Numbered from the stretch's first letter, positions 21,785 to 34,867 are shown. The stretch is 64,000 bases of DNA from Corylus avellana (GCF_901000735.1 NC_081547.1:1302001-1366000), one strand, 5' to 3'. The notes: generated by a model from the sequence alone, not told the origin. A program made the numbers and translations.

Positions 21785-22240
21785 GGGAAAATTTCACTCT
21801 TAACCCCTTGAACTTTTATCACTTTTGTAATGACCTTTTAAAGTTAAAAAAACTCTGATCAATTTAATGTATTGAACTTCAAATTTTTTTGCAATGTTAC
21901 ATTTTCGTTAAATCCTGTCAAAATTTCCAAAATACCCATGTTTTTTATTATAAAAAAATAAAATAAAAAATTGCAAAGATTCAGGCGTTGGTAATAATTT
22001 AACAAAATTTGCAAAACTACCTACGTCTGAATATTTGCAATTTTGTTTTTGTTTTTTTTTTATATATATAAAAAAATGGTATTTTGAAAATTTTGAGAAA
22101 ATTTAACGAAAAATCCTAATCTATGAGGGGCATTGCAAAAAACTAAAACTTTGATACCATAAATTGAGAGTTTAATTTAAAATTTTGGGAGGTAATTTCA
22201 AAACACGTGAAAGTTTAAGAGGGTTTTGTGAAGTTTTCTC
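21785..22240. mobile_element. Mutator-like foldback MITE
   Basis: Long imperfect terminal inverted repeats: GGGAAAATTTCACTCTTAAC at the left and GGGTTTTGTGAAGTTTTCTC at the right, with further pairing inward (GCAATGTTACATTTTCGTTA… against TTAACGAAAAATCC…GGGGCATTGC). Flanks TAAAATATT (21776-21784) and TTAAATATT (22241-22249) match at 8 of 9 positions, the target size of Mutator-type elements. Non-coding. Confidence 0.65.
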
Positions 22241-22317
22241 TTAAATATTCTAACATTTTCCTTAAAAGAAGGAACTTAAAGGGGCTCGAATTTAGGTCTC
22301 TAGAGACTAGAAAATAA

Positions 22318-22482
22318 GAGTAATGTTAGGGACCATCTTTTTATCTTTCTAAAGCTGATGTGGCTTTCAAAATCACCATTGAATTCAAGTATTATTCATC
22401 TAAAATTTAATAATGATTTTAAAAGTCACATCAGCTTTAGGATGATAACAAGAGAATAAAAAGACGGCCCCTAACATTACTC
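22318..22482. mobile_element. short foldback MITE, 165 bp
   Basis: Near-perfect terminal repeats GAGTAATGTTAGGG and CCCCTAACATTACTC, with inner arms AAAGCTGATGTGGCTTTCAA and AAAAGTCACATCAGCTTT also pairing. Almost the whole element can form one hairpin. Non-coding. Confidence 0.75.
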
Positions 22483-23230
22483 AGAAGATAAACCTAGCCG
22501 TTAGGTGTAAACTATTAGGTTTAGATAAACTAAGGAGGATATGGTTTAAAATCCTAAAGGCATATTGCATGCCTGTATTCTAAATGAAAATTCAAAGAGA
22601 TTTTTGGCATTTTGTTTACTATCCCCAACCGCAATTCTAAATGCAAGAACATTTGGCATATGATGTTTTATTTAGATCCACGACAATTGCATGTTTCTGC
22701 TGGCATGGTGCAATATTAGAGATGTCGTGTATGCTAAAAAAACAGGTATGAAACTCGTGGAGAGCATTTGATGATGTCCCTTTTGTACATTATTGATCTT
22801 CTAGATATCGCATATATATATATATAAGATCTTAAGTAATTTTCTCTTAATTGATACTAAAATCCATGTGAACAATTTATTAATAACACACTTTTGATTC
22901 GAATCAATATAAATGATGTTAATGTGTTATCTTATTGTAAAAATATTAATTAAATAATTGAATTTATCATTTATTATTAGCTTAAGTTTATTTGAACAAC
23001 TAATGGTTTAACATAATATCTCCGGTAATTTATCTCCCATTTTAGTTCAGCATTTCACATATTGTGCCTAACTTATTAAGGAAAAGTTTGAGTCGATATA
23101 TCGAGTGTTATAATAAATGATTAAACTTGTCATTTTCTATCACACAATAGCAGAAGATAACACAACATCTCGTTCAAGAAATATGTCATCTAATTAGTTC
23201 AACAAAATATAATGGCATATCTAGTGTATA

Positions 23231-23806
23231 TAGGGATTTAAACGAGCTGAGCTTGAGCGAGCTTACCTTAATTGGGTTCGGCGCGTTTAAATTTTACTTG
23301 AGCTCAAGGACGAGCCAAAAAATTGAGCCCGAGCTCGAGCTCATAATAAGTCGAGCTGAGTCAGCTTACGAGCTAGCTCTTATATTTAATTTAACTTAAA
23401 TTTTTTATTATTTTAAATTTTTTTATTATAAATTTGAACTTCAAGTACGCTTAAGTAGCTCAAGAAGCCAGCTTGCATATGAGTATTTGCTTAGCCGGGC
23501 TATCCGAATATGGAGTTTAAGTCAATACAGCAAAACACTTGATTTCGAAAAGAGGATATGCATCCTTTTATAGTAAAATGATGCGATTAGAAAAAAAAAA
23601 TCATCAAATTTTAATATTAATATGAGTAATTATGCGAACAACTACAAATTTGAGCCTTATACAAACTGTTCATGAGTCTAACTGAGTCGAGCAAAACTTG
23701 TTTTGTTTAATATTTGAGCCAGTATTTGTGTTCCTGAAACGCCTCATTTTATAATCAAGCCGAGCTCGAACTTGCTCGCAAGGGCTTCGCTCAATTAACA
23801 CCCCTA
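23231..23806. mobile_element. hAT non-autonomous element with 8-bp target duplication
   Basis: The element begins TAGGGATTTAAACGAGCTGA and ends GCTCAATTAACACCCCTA. It is flanked on both sides by AGTGTATA (23223-23230 and 23807-23814), the 8-bp duplication expected for hAT. The interior is rich in GAGCTCG/CGAGCTC words at both ends, with an AT-rich centre. No transposase. Confidence 0.85.
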
Positions 23807-23844
23807 AGTGTATATATATATAATCGTTACTCCATTTAAAATTT

Positions 23845-23955
23845 TAAATGATGTATTACTATATGTACTATTAAATACAATAAAATATAATCTAGACTAT
23901 GTATTATTACTATATGTACTATTAAATACAATAAAATATAATCTAAACTATAAAA
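23845..23955. repeat. tandem repeat, two units of ~50 bp
   Basis: TATTACTATATGTACTATTA and AATACAATAAAATATAATCT occur twice in direct order, differing at one base in the second half (AGACTA versus AAACTA). AT-rich, non-coding despite the open frame across it. Confidence 0.85.
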
Positions 23956-24739
23956 CAGATCATCCACCTTTCAAACCTTCTCCGGCCGCTAAAATCAAAC
24001 CAATTTTGACACAAACTAAGCATAATCACATGAAAATATATGATTGGGATACGTATCTTTTTAGCCCTAGTGATCATAAATTTTGTTATTAATTAATTTT
24101 GCATGCTAAAAACATGATAGTCTAAGCACAACAAAAATTAGTCGGCCAAAAAGTCAATACCATCAAATTAGAAATAGAGGACTCGCAGTATCACATGTGC
24201 GGTAATTAACTTAATTATATACTTTGACCCACACAATAATAAGAGTGCGATATCTACATTTTCCTCCGCTCTTGCTAATGATGTTGTTAACTTGTCACAT
24301 CCCACACATGAATTAGTCAATGGTTATTTAAAATTTTTTGTTTATATATATATATATATTAACCGTGTGAATGGATTACTTCAAAATAATAATAATACCT
24401 TGTGATTAATGGATATACTTAATTTAATTCATTGTCGTCGATAATAGCAGTAACAATGTAGTTACCAAAATAATTACTAAAGTGTAGATATCAATATAAT
24501 GCCGTTGAAGTACCCAATATTCTATTTTTAAGTAACCTTGCAGCTTGCACTAACCCACCAAATCCAACCGGATTTTGGCTTGAAAATAAAGACCGTATTG
24601 TTCATGGTATATTGGTATTAGCTTTTTGGTTTTTATTTTTGGAAAAAAAAAAATCAAATTTAGCCATTAGTTTTTCATGCAATTTCAATTTAGCCCTTTA
24701 GTTTTTAATTTTGACAATTAGGTCATTACATTTTCCTCT

Positions 24740-25015
24740 TTTTTCAAAGGACACAAATTTCCTCCAAACAATTTCCTTCAACCCACTCCAATAAGTGACA
24801 AGTGTCATTTAACATTATTGGGTTTCTAAAAAATTAATGTTTGAGTTTCTAGATTAATTTTTTTTTAAAAAAAGTTTCTAGATTAATTGAATGACAATAA
24901 ATGACACTTAAAATATTCAAAAAAAAAATGTAAGAGATGACACTTGTCACTTATTACAGTGGGTTGAAGGAAATTTCCTCTAAACCAGTTTAGAGGAAAT
25001 TTCTGTCCTTTTTCA
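24740..25015. mobile_element. foldback MITE
   Basis: Arms AAAGGACACAAATTTCCTCC…CCTTCAACCCACTCCAATAA…GTGACAAGTGTCAT at the left pair with ATGACACTTGTCACTTATTA…GTGGGTTGAAGGAAATTTCC…TTTCTGTCCTTTTT at the right. The right arm contains an extra small inverted repeat (TTTCCTCTAAACCAGTTTAG). Non-coding. Confidence 0.7.
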
Positions 25016-25083
25016 AATAAGTTCCTCCATTAACCTTTTGTCCTATCCTATTAATTAATGGTATAACACATCAAACCAATAAT

Positions 25084-25284
25084 TTAAGAGATATGATAGT
25101 GGCTCAACTGAGCCTCATATAAAATTCAACTTTTACTTACTTGGCACAAAGTCACACAAAAGTTGTGTCAGGTTTAAAATTAAAATTAAAAAAAAAAAAA
25201 AAAGAGAGAGAGAGAAATCAAAACATATGTCAACAAAAGTTAAGTCTTAAATGAGGTTCAGTTAAGCCCCTATCATATCTCAAA
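25084..25284. mobile_element. foldback MITE, ~200 bp
   Basis: Left AAGAGATATGATAGTGGCTC…ACTGAGCCTCAT pairs with right ATGAGGTTCAGTTAAGCCCC…TATCATATCTCAAA. The centre holds a poly-A and (GA)n tract. It sits about 70 bp after the previous foldback element. Confidence 0.7.
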
Positions 25285-25289
25285 ATTTA

Positions 25290-25973
25290 ATAACAACACG
25301 TATGACACAACATGTATGAATTAATATACCATAAAATGTTTATTTTATTTTATTATTTTTTTTTGTCTAAAAAAAACAGAGACATGTGAGAGGGTTGGTC
25401 GACCATCACCACTTACGAATGAGAAGTGACCAACCCTCTCTATGAGAGAATATGACTTTCCATTTAAAATGAGACGGATAGTATATATCTCGAATTAGGA
25501 CCATCTTTAGTTCATTTAAACATGATAATATTTAGCTAGTTATATTAAATGGATATTTTTATCCACTCAAAAAGTGAAAAAAGATAAAAATACCCATATA
25601 ATATAATTAATCGGATAAAATTGGAGTCCATTATCAACGTTTAAAGTTGATGCATTTAATAGATTAGATACTTTTACATTATTTAATTTTTTTGAAAGAC
25701 GTGCCAATATACACACTTTAAATCCTAACCATAAAATTGATACTATCTATTTAATTTAAAACTAATAGGATCATTGTCCCTCTAATATGAAAGGTCCCTC
25801 CCTTGTAAGAGACAACTTTATTTGTTTTGTTGTATTTAATGATTTATAATTTTTAAATAATGTAATTTGACAATATATACACAATTAAACCAGCGTAAAT
25901 ACAACAATTTTAATCCAAATTAGTTGGTAACAATTTACATTTATTTATCCCAACAACTTTAAATCGGTTAATG
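25290..25973. other. unique DNA before duplication copy 2
   Basis: AT-rich. 25385-25445 has a short hairpin: GAGAGGGTTGGTCGACCATC against AGTGACCAACCCTCTC. No gene. This is the sequence that lay beside the MCU segment before or at the duplication, because copy 1 has a transposon at the matching position. Confidence 0.5.
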
Positions 25974-25999
25974 TAACATATTTTAAATTAATAACATAA

Positions 26000-26910
26000 C
26001 AATGGAAAATAACTAGGAAAGAATAACATAACTCAAAATCGGAAAGATTATAAATTTGATATTTTTAGGGAGGCGAGAGGTAGTAAATGTTACCATAACG
26101 TAACATAACCGGTGGAGGTCTTATCGATCGAGCACTCCTTTTGAGAAATCTTCCCAATGGCTTTTAGTTTTGGTGGCGAGTAAATTGACTGACTAGAGGC
26201 TCAGAAGAAAAGAGTAAATTGACTAGCGAGGAATTTCCGTGACAAGCAAACCACTTTTTTTCAGATATGAAGTAACGACAGGGCCTATGTGGCGACACGT
26301 TTGCGTGGAAGCAAGACCCATTAATTAGCTGTCACTTCCTAATTTCTCGCACTTTTTTGTACAACTTTAACGTTATTAACTCATCCCGTGTATGTAAACC
26401 TAGCCTTTTTTTATTTATTTACACCTCGATTTTCCATGACAACCATTTATCATGACACGTGTTCAACATCAGCAAACAAAACAACGGGCCCATATCATTA
26501 TTCAAATGATCGGACGGTGGTGACTGAACCCCCAACTCTTTTGATCTTCTCGCGCTACGCGATAATGAACCCAGTCACTTACGTGGGAATATCGAATATC
26601 TCTTTCCCCGCCAACCAGGCGCTAGAAACGAATATGCCAAAACGTAAGGCAAGAAAGCCACAGACCTTTCCCCTTCAGTCGTTCACAACGGCACGTCGAA
26701 TTTCTCTTCGCTTCTCGTGCCAATCTCAATATATCGAGATGTTTTCAATTTTATCTTTATTTTATTATTATTTTTTTTTTTCGTCATAATCTCCAGCGTA
26801 ATGGGACACCTATATATATCGAGGAGGTTTACAATTTGCAAAACGATCAAAGCGATTCTTCCTATCATCAAAGGCTTCAATCTCTCTAGAAATTTCTCTC
26901 TTCTGTTAAA
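26000..26910 (+). promoter_or_regulatory. promoter and leader of MCU gene copy 2
   Basis: Same arrangement as copy 1: CTATATATAT TATA element near 26810-26820, pyrimidine-rich leader, start codon at 26911. Local differences include a changed stretch near 26412-26440 (ATTTATTTACACCTCG where copy 1 has ATTAATTTTCGAAG) and a changed T-rich tract near 26750. Confidence 0.55.
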
Positions 26911-29197
26911 ATGGCGTTTAGGAAAACCCTAGCACAGCGTCTCTTCAATATTACCAAGGTCTCGACCCAAACCCTCGCGAATTGCCGGATTTCCTCGTCG
27001 ACTGTCCGGACCCGGGCTCCACCCGACCCGGATAAAGCCTCCATTGTTTCCGATCCCGGGGATGGCGGGATTTTCCGGCGCTTTCTCCACAAACGGTCAG
27101 CATCGTTAGAGCCGGTGCTCCGGCCGCTTTCCGTCGGGGAGAACCTAATGGGGAAGCTGAAGTCCATGGGCATTGCCCAGGACCGGATCCGGTTTGACGG
27201 TCTGAGCCCTCCTCCTCCGGCGCCGACCGGTCCGGCGGATGGGCTGACGGTGGAGGACGCGAGGAAGCTGCTGAGGGTGGCGCAATTGGAAGCTGTGAAA
27301 GCAAGGCTGAGAGAGATCCAGAAGAGCTGGATACCGTATTCGGACTTTGTTCGGGTCTGCGGAGAGGGCTCCTCGGATTCGGATCAGGGTCTCTGGTTGG
27401 CCAAGACGCTCGACGAGTCCGGAAACGTCATCGTCTTAGGGAACGTCGTGTTCCTCAGACCCGACCAGGTATTCATTTTTTTTTTCCCCTCTTTTATTTT
27501 CCTCTATCCATTCATTAAAACTCGAATTTCTTTTTGTTTTTTTTTTTTTCTGGGCTTTTTCTTTTTGTTGGGTTTATTTTTACAGATAAGATATTATAAT
27601 AATGATGGTCCTGAAAGGGTCAGATTCAGCTAAGAGATTTGTTTTTTTAAATTTAATTTGGGGACTACCAAGAACTGATATGGTTTTTGTTTTTTTTTTA
27701 TGGTTATTTTTGCTTTTGTTTCTTTGCGACAGGAAAGTGAAACTATGTTGTCACGCCAGATCTAAAACATGTAAAAGGGTTCCACGTTTGAGATGGAGTG
27801 TTGGACCAAAAATGCCCTTCAGTTTCTACGGTGACAAAGTTTGTTTCACCCTGGGGCCCAAACTCAGGTCATGGGGATAAAAAACCCATGGCCTGCCCTC
27901 TCCCAGAATTAAGGCAATAAATAACTAAATTAACAAAAAAAAATTATATATAGAATGGGAAAATGTGGGGAAAGTGGGAAAAGGAAAGAGCAAGAATTAG
28001 ACAGAGTAGGTGAATGAGACAATGAAAAAGAGATCTGGTGCTGAAGAAGAGAGAGATAGAGAGATATCAATTTAAAGAGGAAGAAGAAGAAAAGAAAAAA
28101 AAAAAAAAAAAAAAAAAGGAAAAAAGGATGAGAAAGCATGATCTAACTGCATGTGTTTTCTTTGTTAATCTATTTTTAAGGGGTGTTTTTTGTTTTTGGT
28201 TCTAAAAAGTGTTTTGGCAGCGGTAAAAACTGTTTTTGTGTTTAAAAGAACGTGTTACAAAACATGATTTTTCTTTTTTTTTTTTAATTTTTTATTTTTT
28301 GGGGTTGCTAAGCTTTACATGGTAAGATGGGGATTGATGTAGTTAATTTTTCAGGTCATGGCTTAGGACTTTTTTTGTTTTTTTTTTGAGTCTGTCAGTG
28401 AAGACATTTATTTAGACATCACAATGCCAATGGAGTTTTGAGCTTCTGACCCACAAAAGGACCAATATTTTAAAGCAAATTTGGAAAATAAATCAGGACT
28501 GTTAAAAAATATAATCTAAGCCAAATCCCATTTTTAATGCAACTGGGTTTATAATTTGAGCTGTGATGCTTTAAATTGTGGTCTCATCCAAGTAGTGGAG
28601 GAAAAAACAAAGCCCAAGTGTGATGTAGCTTAGGTTGAGCTATGCTTTACCCAAACGTTTCAAAATCTTTGATTACAGGTGGCAAAAGCCATTCAAAGCC
28701 TTATTCCTATACCCGGAGGAAACCCAGATGAGCCAAGACGGCGGGAGGAGCTGGCGGAGATGGAGAAGCAGAGGGCGGAAATCGACAAAAAGGTTGATGC
28801 CATGGTTCGCCGGGAACTCTGGTGCGGGCTGGGGTTCGTGGTGGCGCAAACAGCCGGGTTCATGAGGCTCACATTTTGGGAACTCTCGTGGGATGTCATG
28901 GAGCCCATCTGCTTCTACGTCACCTCCATGTACTGCATGGCCGGCTATGCCTTCTTCCTCAGGACATCCAAAGAGCCTTCCTTTGAAGGGTTCTATCAGA
29001 GCCGGTTCGACGCAAAGCAGAAGCGACTCATGGAGGCTCACAATTTTGACATTGCAAGGTACAACGAGCTCCGTAGAGCTTGTTATCAATATCAACCCAA
29101 TTCATCGTCTTCAGAACAAGCAGCAGCAGCCTCTTCAGCTGCTCCATTGTTCAGAAATGGTCATCAAAAGCTTGAGTTTAGTGTTCTAAATCAATAA
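26911..29197 (+). CDS. mitochondrial calcium uniporter (MCU) family protein, copy 2
   Basis: Exons 26911-27468 and 28679-29197 join in phase 0 over a 1,210-bp GT-AG intron and give 358 residues, as in copy 1. All functional landmarks are kept: basic presequence, coiled coil, two membrane segments and the WDVMEP pore motif at 257-262. I see only two amino-acid differences from copy 1 (R162W before the intron, G355V near the end) plus a silent change in an E codon. R162W lies in the matrix-facing N-terminal domain next to a conserved LAKTLDESG stretch; whether it matters is unknown. The open frame and intact promoter suggest both copies can be expressed. Confidence 0.95.
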
Positions 29198-32100
29198 TTT
29201 GGACACCCCCCCTCCTTCCCCGGCCTATTTTCCGTCCCATATGTAACCTAAAATACAGATCACGCGGCTTTCTACCAAAGTAATATAATATTGAGTGTTC
29301 TTAGTTTTTTGGACATATATCTACGAGTATCTCAACTCCATCTTGGGATGGGTATATGAGAAAACGAAGATCTCATATATATTAGTCATATATAGTCTGT
29401 GCAGAAGCCGTAAGTAAGATTAATACAAATTATACCCATCTCATAAATTTCATATAAATTTATTCTCTCAATTTCTAACAACCCATCTCGTGATCCCGAT
29501 CCGTGTCGAACATAACTACATTTTCTTGCCTTGTCGGGAAGCACAAGTAAGAGGTAACGGCTGTGACATATATGTGGCAAATAAGTCAAATTTCAAGTCC
29601 CACGGCCAAATGGCAGTTTCAATACAAACATAAAATATTCAAATTTTGGGACCTAATACTTTATAACTACCATGTAAATTGCCTCAAATAAAGGACAATA
29701 ATGTACCTAACAATCAGGGTAGGCTCCATTGTTATAGGCCAATAAGTTACTACCAAACACTCTTAAGGAAAGTAAGCAAAAAAACTTGCTTTTGGCGGAA
29801 TGAATTTTTAGCTTCGTTCTCATTGTGTATACGGGAAGAAGAGTTACAATTGCAATCATGTTTAACAACTTTAAACTTGATAGCAACTAGGAGAACTAAT
29901 ACAACTAAAAAACTTAATAAGAAGAGATAATCCTACTCTAAAAATAATTACAACAGATAAAACTACCCTAAAAATAATTACAAGAGTTATATTTGGATGC
30001 AACTATATCTGATTGAAGAGATTTGGTTGTTCTTTAACTGCTTGATGTTCCTTAACACTTAATTCATACAAGACCTTCCAAAAAAGTTATTTGGGGAAGT
30101 AATGTAAGAAATCTATTTAAGATCTACATGTCCAAGTAAGTAGACAACTCAAAATTTATTTGGACACATAAGTTCTATATGAAATCTTTTGCATTATTTG
30201 CTCAATTTAATAGCAATTTAGACAAATAATTATTGTGATGCTTATCTCAATTTTTTTTTTTTTTTTTTGAGGGCAATGATTATTCACAAAAAAAAAAAGA
30301 AAAAAAAAAGATAGGAATGTGTATGGCATCCATATGGTATGGGAATTGTTGGTGGATGGTGATTTGGGGAAGGCTATCTTGGAGATGCATGCGGGCAATG
30401 TGTTTGGCATTCAATTCAGAGGACATATTCCTGGGGAAGGTTTTTTCTTGGACAGGCCAAGTCTTTCATCCTTCAATGTATTCTTGTCAGGCTCTGACTT
30501 TTAATGGCCTTGAAAGTTGAAACCGTGTCGTTTGGTCCACTTTTCAAGTCCAAGTTCAATGCTTGCTCATCTAAAATTAATCTTAAAGCACCACCTCCTA
30601 CTCCTAGAATGGTCCGCTCACTGTGGCTCACTTTTTGCATATATAGCCAATTAGCCACCGTCCATTCATCGGCTACATCGCTGCATCCCGCACCCCTTCC
30701 CAAACTAATGCATCGGACAAAGTTCTTCCATTTCAGGATCAAGTCGTCACGTGACAATATATTTATCTTCTGATTAATTTCATGTACATGGTTAGACCTA
30801 TGGATAGAAATTTTTAACAATTTTGTTGCTTGAATTGTTAGCATAAACCTCTATAGCTCACTTGTCATCACATATTTTAGACAGTCTTACCCACCTGTTT
30901 AGACAGATAAATTTCATATGAGCTGTTTCGTATTTATTGTTAAAATTGTTAACAATCTAAACAACAAATTGAGCTCTTAATTGTGAATTAGAATCATCCC
31001 TAATTCATTTAAACTAGATAACATCTAATTAGTTATATTAGAGGGATATTTTTTGTCTCTTCAAAAGTAAAAAGACCTAATTAATGATTTTTAAACACCA
31101 AGGAGTGAAAGCCCTACCTAATTAAATATGAAGCCCCAAAAAAGATGCATCCCACCGCCCAATTCCTTGAGTCTACCCTTCCATGTTGGATGTGGTTGGG
31201 GTATATAGCGGGAAAAGAAAACACTCCATTTAAAATTGTTTGTGACTTGAGAATTGAATGGTAGTTGTCGAGAGATAGAATCCTCTCCATTTTAAGGAAT
31301 TATTTTATTATCAAAATATTTGTTTATTGTATTTAATGCTATACATGATATTATATCATTTTAAAATTTTTTGATACTATATATATGAAGATGGAGATTA
31401 GAGAGGATCCTGATCTAATACGGGTTAGCTCAATCTGTCTAAATTGGTTGTCAAGTAGGGATTTTGTTTTTGGAATTCTTTATTGGTAATATTAAACACG
31501 AAAAGTATTTCCTAATTAATATAATGATCCCACAATGTTCCCAGTCCGATTACAAATGCAATGTACTATTGGTTCTTATCTGTGGCCTCATGTCATCCTA
31601 CTCAGCATACACGTCACACAGACTACATCGTCTGAATGACAACACAATTTTGGACTCTTACTAAATTGAGATTTGCTACAATGCATTCTTCCACCCATCT
31701 CCTCACCATCTTTTTTCTTTCAACATCTTGATTTTTTTTCAAAATAAATAAATAAATACAAGAGAGAGGAGATGGTAGGGAGATGGGTGAGAGAATGCCA
31801 AAAAGCATTTGCCTACTAAATTGATTTATAGGTGGATTGATTGAAAAGTATCAAGTGATTGACTACTGTTAAGTCCATAATTAGCACCCCTAATCACTTA
31901 TTATTAAAATATTAAAGTTTGTTGGAATAATTTCTTTTAATTAAATTTTATTAAACTGATGTAGACATTTTTTTATTTTTTTTATTTTTGCCAAGAAATG
32001 TGGACATTTATATTGAGAGTGATGGACCAAATAAATGTGTGACGTGGACAAATATTAGTTGGTAGCTGCTTATGTGGGGGCGCAAAGCACATAGTGGTCC

Positions 32101-32260
32101 AAAGAATAAGTTATTTTGTCGCTCAATTTTTGGTAGGTGATGTGATTGGCGGAATTGAGGGTTAGGGGCGCCACGTGTCGTGTCGTTTTCTTTTGCTATT
32201 CAAATAGTGGCCTTGTTTTTCTGTCTCGTATTATTTGTTTTATTTTATTCTTTGCATTTC
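29198..32260. other. 3' flank of MCU copy 2, no supported gene
   Basis: Matches 3788-6860 with scattered differences (for example CCCCCCTCC instead of CACCCAACCCC just after the stop codon). It contains the same GC-richer block with GCATATATAGCC at about 30640. No gene supported. Confidence 0.5.
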
Positions 32261-32264
32261 TCAT

Positions 32265-32540
32265 CTAGGTAGAGAGCTGCAAACAAGCTGGCCGGCTCGT
32301 GAATTCGTTCAATATTCACCTGGTTAAATTTGACTGGAAATTAAATTTGATGTTGTTTAAGCCTGCTTGTTACTGTATATACCCACTCGATTAGCAAATG
32401 ACACATACTTGGCTTGCTCGACTAAATTCGGTGGGGGCTCGTAAGCTCGACCCGTTTAAGGCTTGACTCGCACGACTAGCCCAACTCGTTTGGAGCTCAG
32501 ATAACGATCAAATAACTCGAATATATATATATATATATAC
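32265..32540. mobile_element. hAT-type non-autonomous element remnant, copy 2
   Basis: Partner of 6865-7145, with GAGCTGCAAACAAGCTGGCC, GGGGGCTCGTAAGCTCGACC and CCCAACTCGTTTGGAGCTC. Many C/T and G/A differences from copy 1 and a few indels. Termini unclear. Confidence 0.4.
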
Positions 32541-32809
32541 TTCTTATTTATTTATTTGATATGTTTGTATAAGAGAATAAAAAATTGGTACATAATATGA
32601 ATATAACTAGATACTACCATATAATTATCATATGATGTTGAAATTTCAAATTAAGCTATTAGTATAATAATATTTAAAATTAAAATCAACAATGTGTTTG
32701 TTAAGAATCATAATTTAAATATAATCATAAGTATTAACAATTTAATATTTATCATTAAAAATTAAAAATTTATTAACTTAGTATAATAGTATATTAGCAT
32801 TACATAATT

Positions 32810-33520
32810 ACCCAGTTAAACTCCAAGTCAAATAAAGGGCTCCCCTATCTCAAAAGCACTCACCTAACCTGTCTCAGGAGGCTTCTCCTATCACCAAGAA
32901 AAACCAGAGATCTTGTTCTTCCCTCCTCTTCTTCTTTCCTTGGTAGTAGTGCTTGGCATTTTCTCTGTAATTTTTTTTTGGCTTCCGTTTTTGGCGGTTT
33001 TGGTTTATATATAGTCTTTCAAACTCAAGTCTACTCATCTTCACCAACTAAGGCGTGTCTTTCCGGTAATGTCTACAATGCTGGGTTTCTCCGCTGTTGC
33101 TGCTTCTATCGGGGTTTTGTTTTTTTTAAAATTTTTTTTTTTTTTTGTTTCTTTTCGTCATGGCCTTTGGGTCGAGGACGTGACGTTATCTCCTGGCCTT
33201 TGGGTCAAGGAGGAGTAGATCTCCCGACCTTTGGGTCAGTGTGGAAATTTATCTCTTACGGTCGGATTTTTTGTTTTTTTATATTTGGGTTATCCATATC
33301 TTAGGTTTAGTTTGCACAAAGCATGTATGTTATTTAAATGTAATTGTACATGTGTTAGGATAAGTTTGAAGTCATTTTTATTACTTTATAATCTCAGAGC
33401 ATTTGTCTATGATTTTTCAAAACTTTATTTTCTGTATTGTAAGAACTTTATAATCTGTAATGTAAGAGTTTTATAATCATGACATTTCATCGATGAAAGT
33501 TATAGATCTTGGTTCAAGAA
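32810..33520 (+). mobile_element. non-coding retroposon (family A), copy 2
   Basis: Partner of 7431-8120 with the same 3' module (TGTAAGAGTTTTAT…ATTTCATCGATGAAAG) and A-rich end. One of the 'GGCCTTTGGGT' modules carries small insertions here. The 108-residue open frame at 32978-33304 is a by-product and not shared with copy 1. Confidence 0.45.
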
Positions 33521-33580
33521 AAAATCACCGATTTTATATACACTAATATTTAATTTTAATATTTTAACTTAATGTTATAA

Positions 33581-33582
<2 letters not shown>

Positions 33583-33636
<54 letters not shown>
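33583..33636. repeat. (TA)n microsatellite
   Basis: About 27 units, longer than the matching tract in copy 1. Confidence 0.9.
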
Positions 33637-33638
<2 letters not shown>

Positions 33639-34781
33639 CCTTGGATGCTTTAATCTTGGTTAAAATCAAGTTTTATTTTTTTAATTATTTGGCCAGCTAA
33701 CACACACCCAAAAAAACAAGCCTCAACCTGCACCATTGGATCTGCCCAACCCCATCTGAGCGGTTAAACCCTTATCTACAACATATAATTTTCCACAAAA
33801 CGTGACCTGTGCAACAGTTCTGGAAAGTGTTCCCTCTTTTAAACCCTTGGATGATATTTCCATTAATCCCAACCCTTCAATTCTGTCGAGCCTACCCCTT
33901 TTTTCTTTCCTTTCCTTTAGCTCATTCTTTTCATTTCAGTCGTATGTTCAATTTTGAGTTTTCTCTTACATTCATCTGAACCATCTCCCTCAAGAACCCT
34001 AATTTCAATTCACCTCAAATCTTACTTGATTTTATTCCTTTGTGTAATGATTCCTACGTTTTTCTCTATTTCTCCTCTGCATCCGCTACAAAATCCATTC
34101 GTAGCTTAGCATGGACTCGTTACAGTCCACAAACCCACTCATCGACTCGTTGATGAAGGCAATCACTTTTTAGGCTACAAGAGTAGCAAGATAAACGAGG
34201 CCTTGAACATAAAAGAACATTGTAGGCTACTAGCTTGGATAACTACTTTGAAAGTGGTTTTGAAAACATTTTTTCAAAACATAAAGAACAAAATAAAATA
34301 AAATTTGGGCCTACTGGAGGCTGGCCTCCACTTGTGGCCGCTACAGATCTGGCGATGGCCGCCGGACAGTTCCACATGGCTGCTCAACACAGCCAACAGC
34401 CATGCAGTGGACCAATGGTTTGTGGCTGACCTTCTGAAGAATGATCACCAAAACCAAACTTTGGCACATGGACAACAAATGATCTAGCCAATTACTTGCC
34501 CATTAATAAAGGGACAAGACCTAGTAAATCAATAAATTAGTAACACATATGGACCAATGGTCTCTAAATGCAACACACAAAATATTCATGACGACGAAGA
34601 AGAAATCAGGTTGTATAGCTATTTGCTAGTACTCACACAAAAATAGATCATGCATGTTTACCGCCAGTAACAAAACGCATTTAAACAGTCTTTCGTAAAA
34701 GCATCTTACTAACACAATTAACACCTCATCACTAGTTGCTCAAGAACTCGATGCATTTTGGGGCCAATAATTGACACTCAC

Positions 34782-34867
34782 CGGTGCCATAGTCTTCTCC
34801 ATGCTGGAATAAGCCCCTATTGCTTCAGGGGTCACTATGGCATGGTTGTACGTAGAGCAGTCTGCCC
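34782..34867 (-). other. exon-like segment at the right border of the duplication
   Basis: On the minus strand CCCGCTGTAG|GGGCAGACTG is a fair acceptor and GGCACCG|GTGAGTG a strong donor. The 86 nt between them are open in one frame (…ADCSTYNHAIVTPEAIGAYSSMEKTMAP). In copy 1 the same exon is split by ~430 bp (9427-9862) and abuts a hAT terminus at its acceptor. I do not recognise the product; it may belong to the same broken gene as 36062-36380. Confidence 0.35.
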
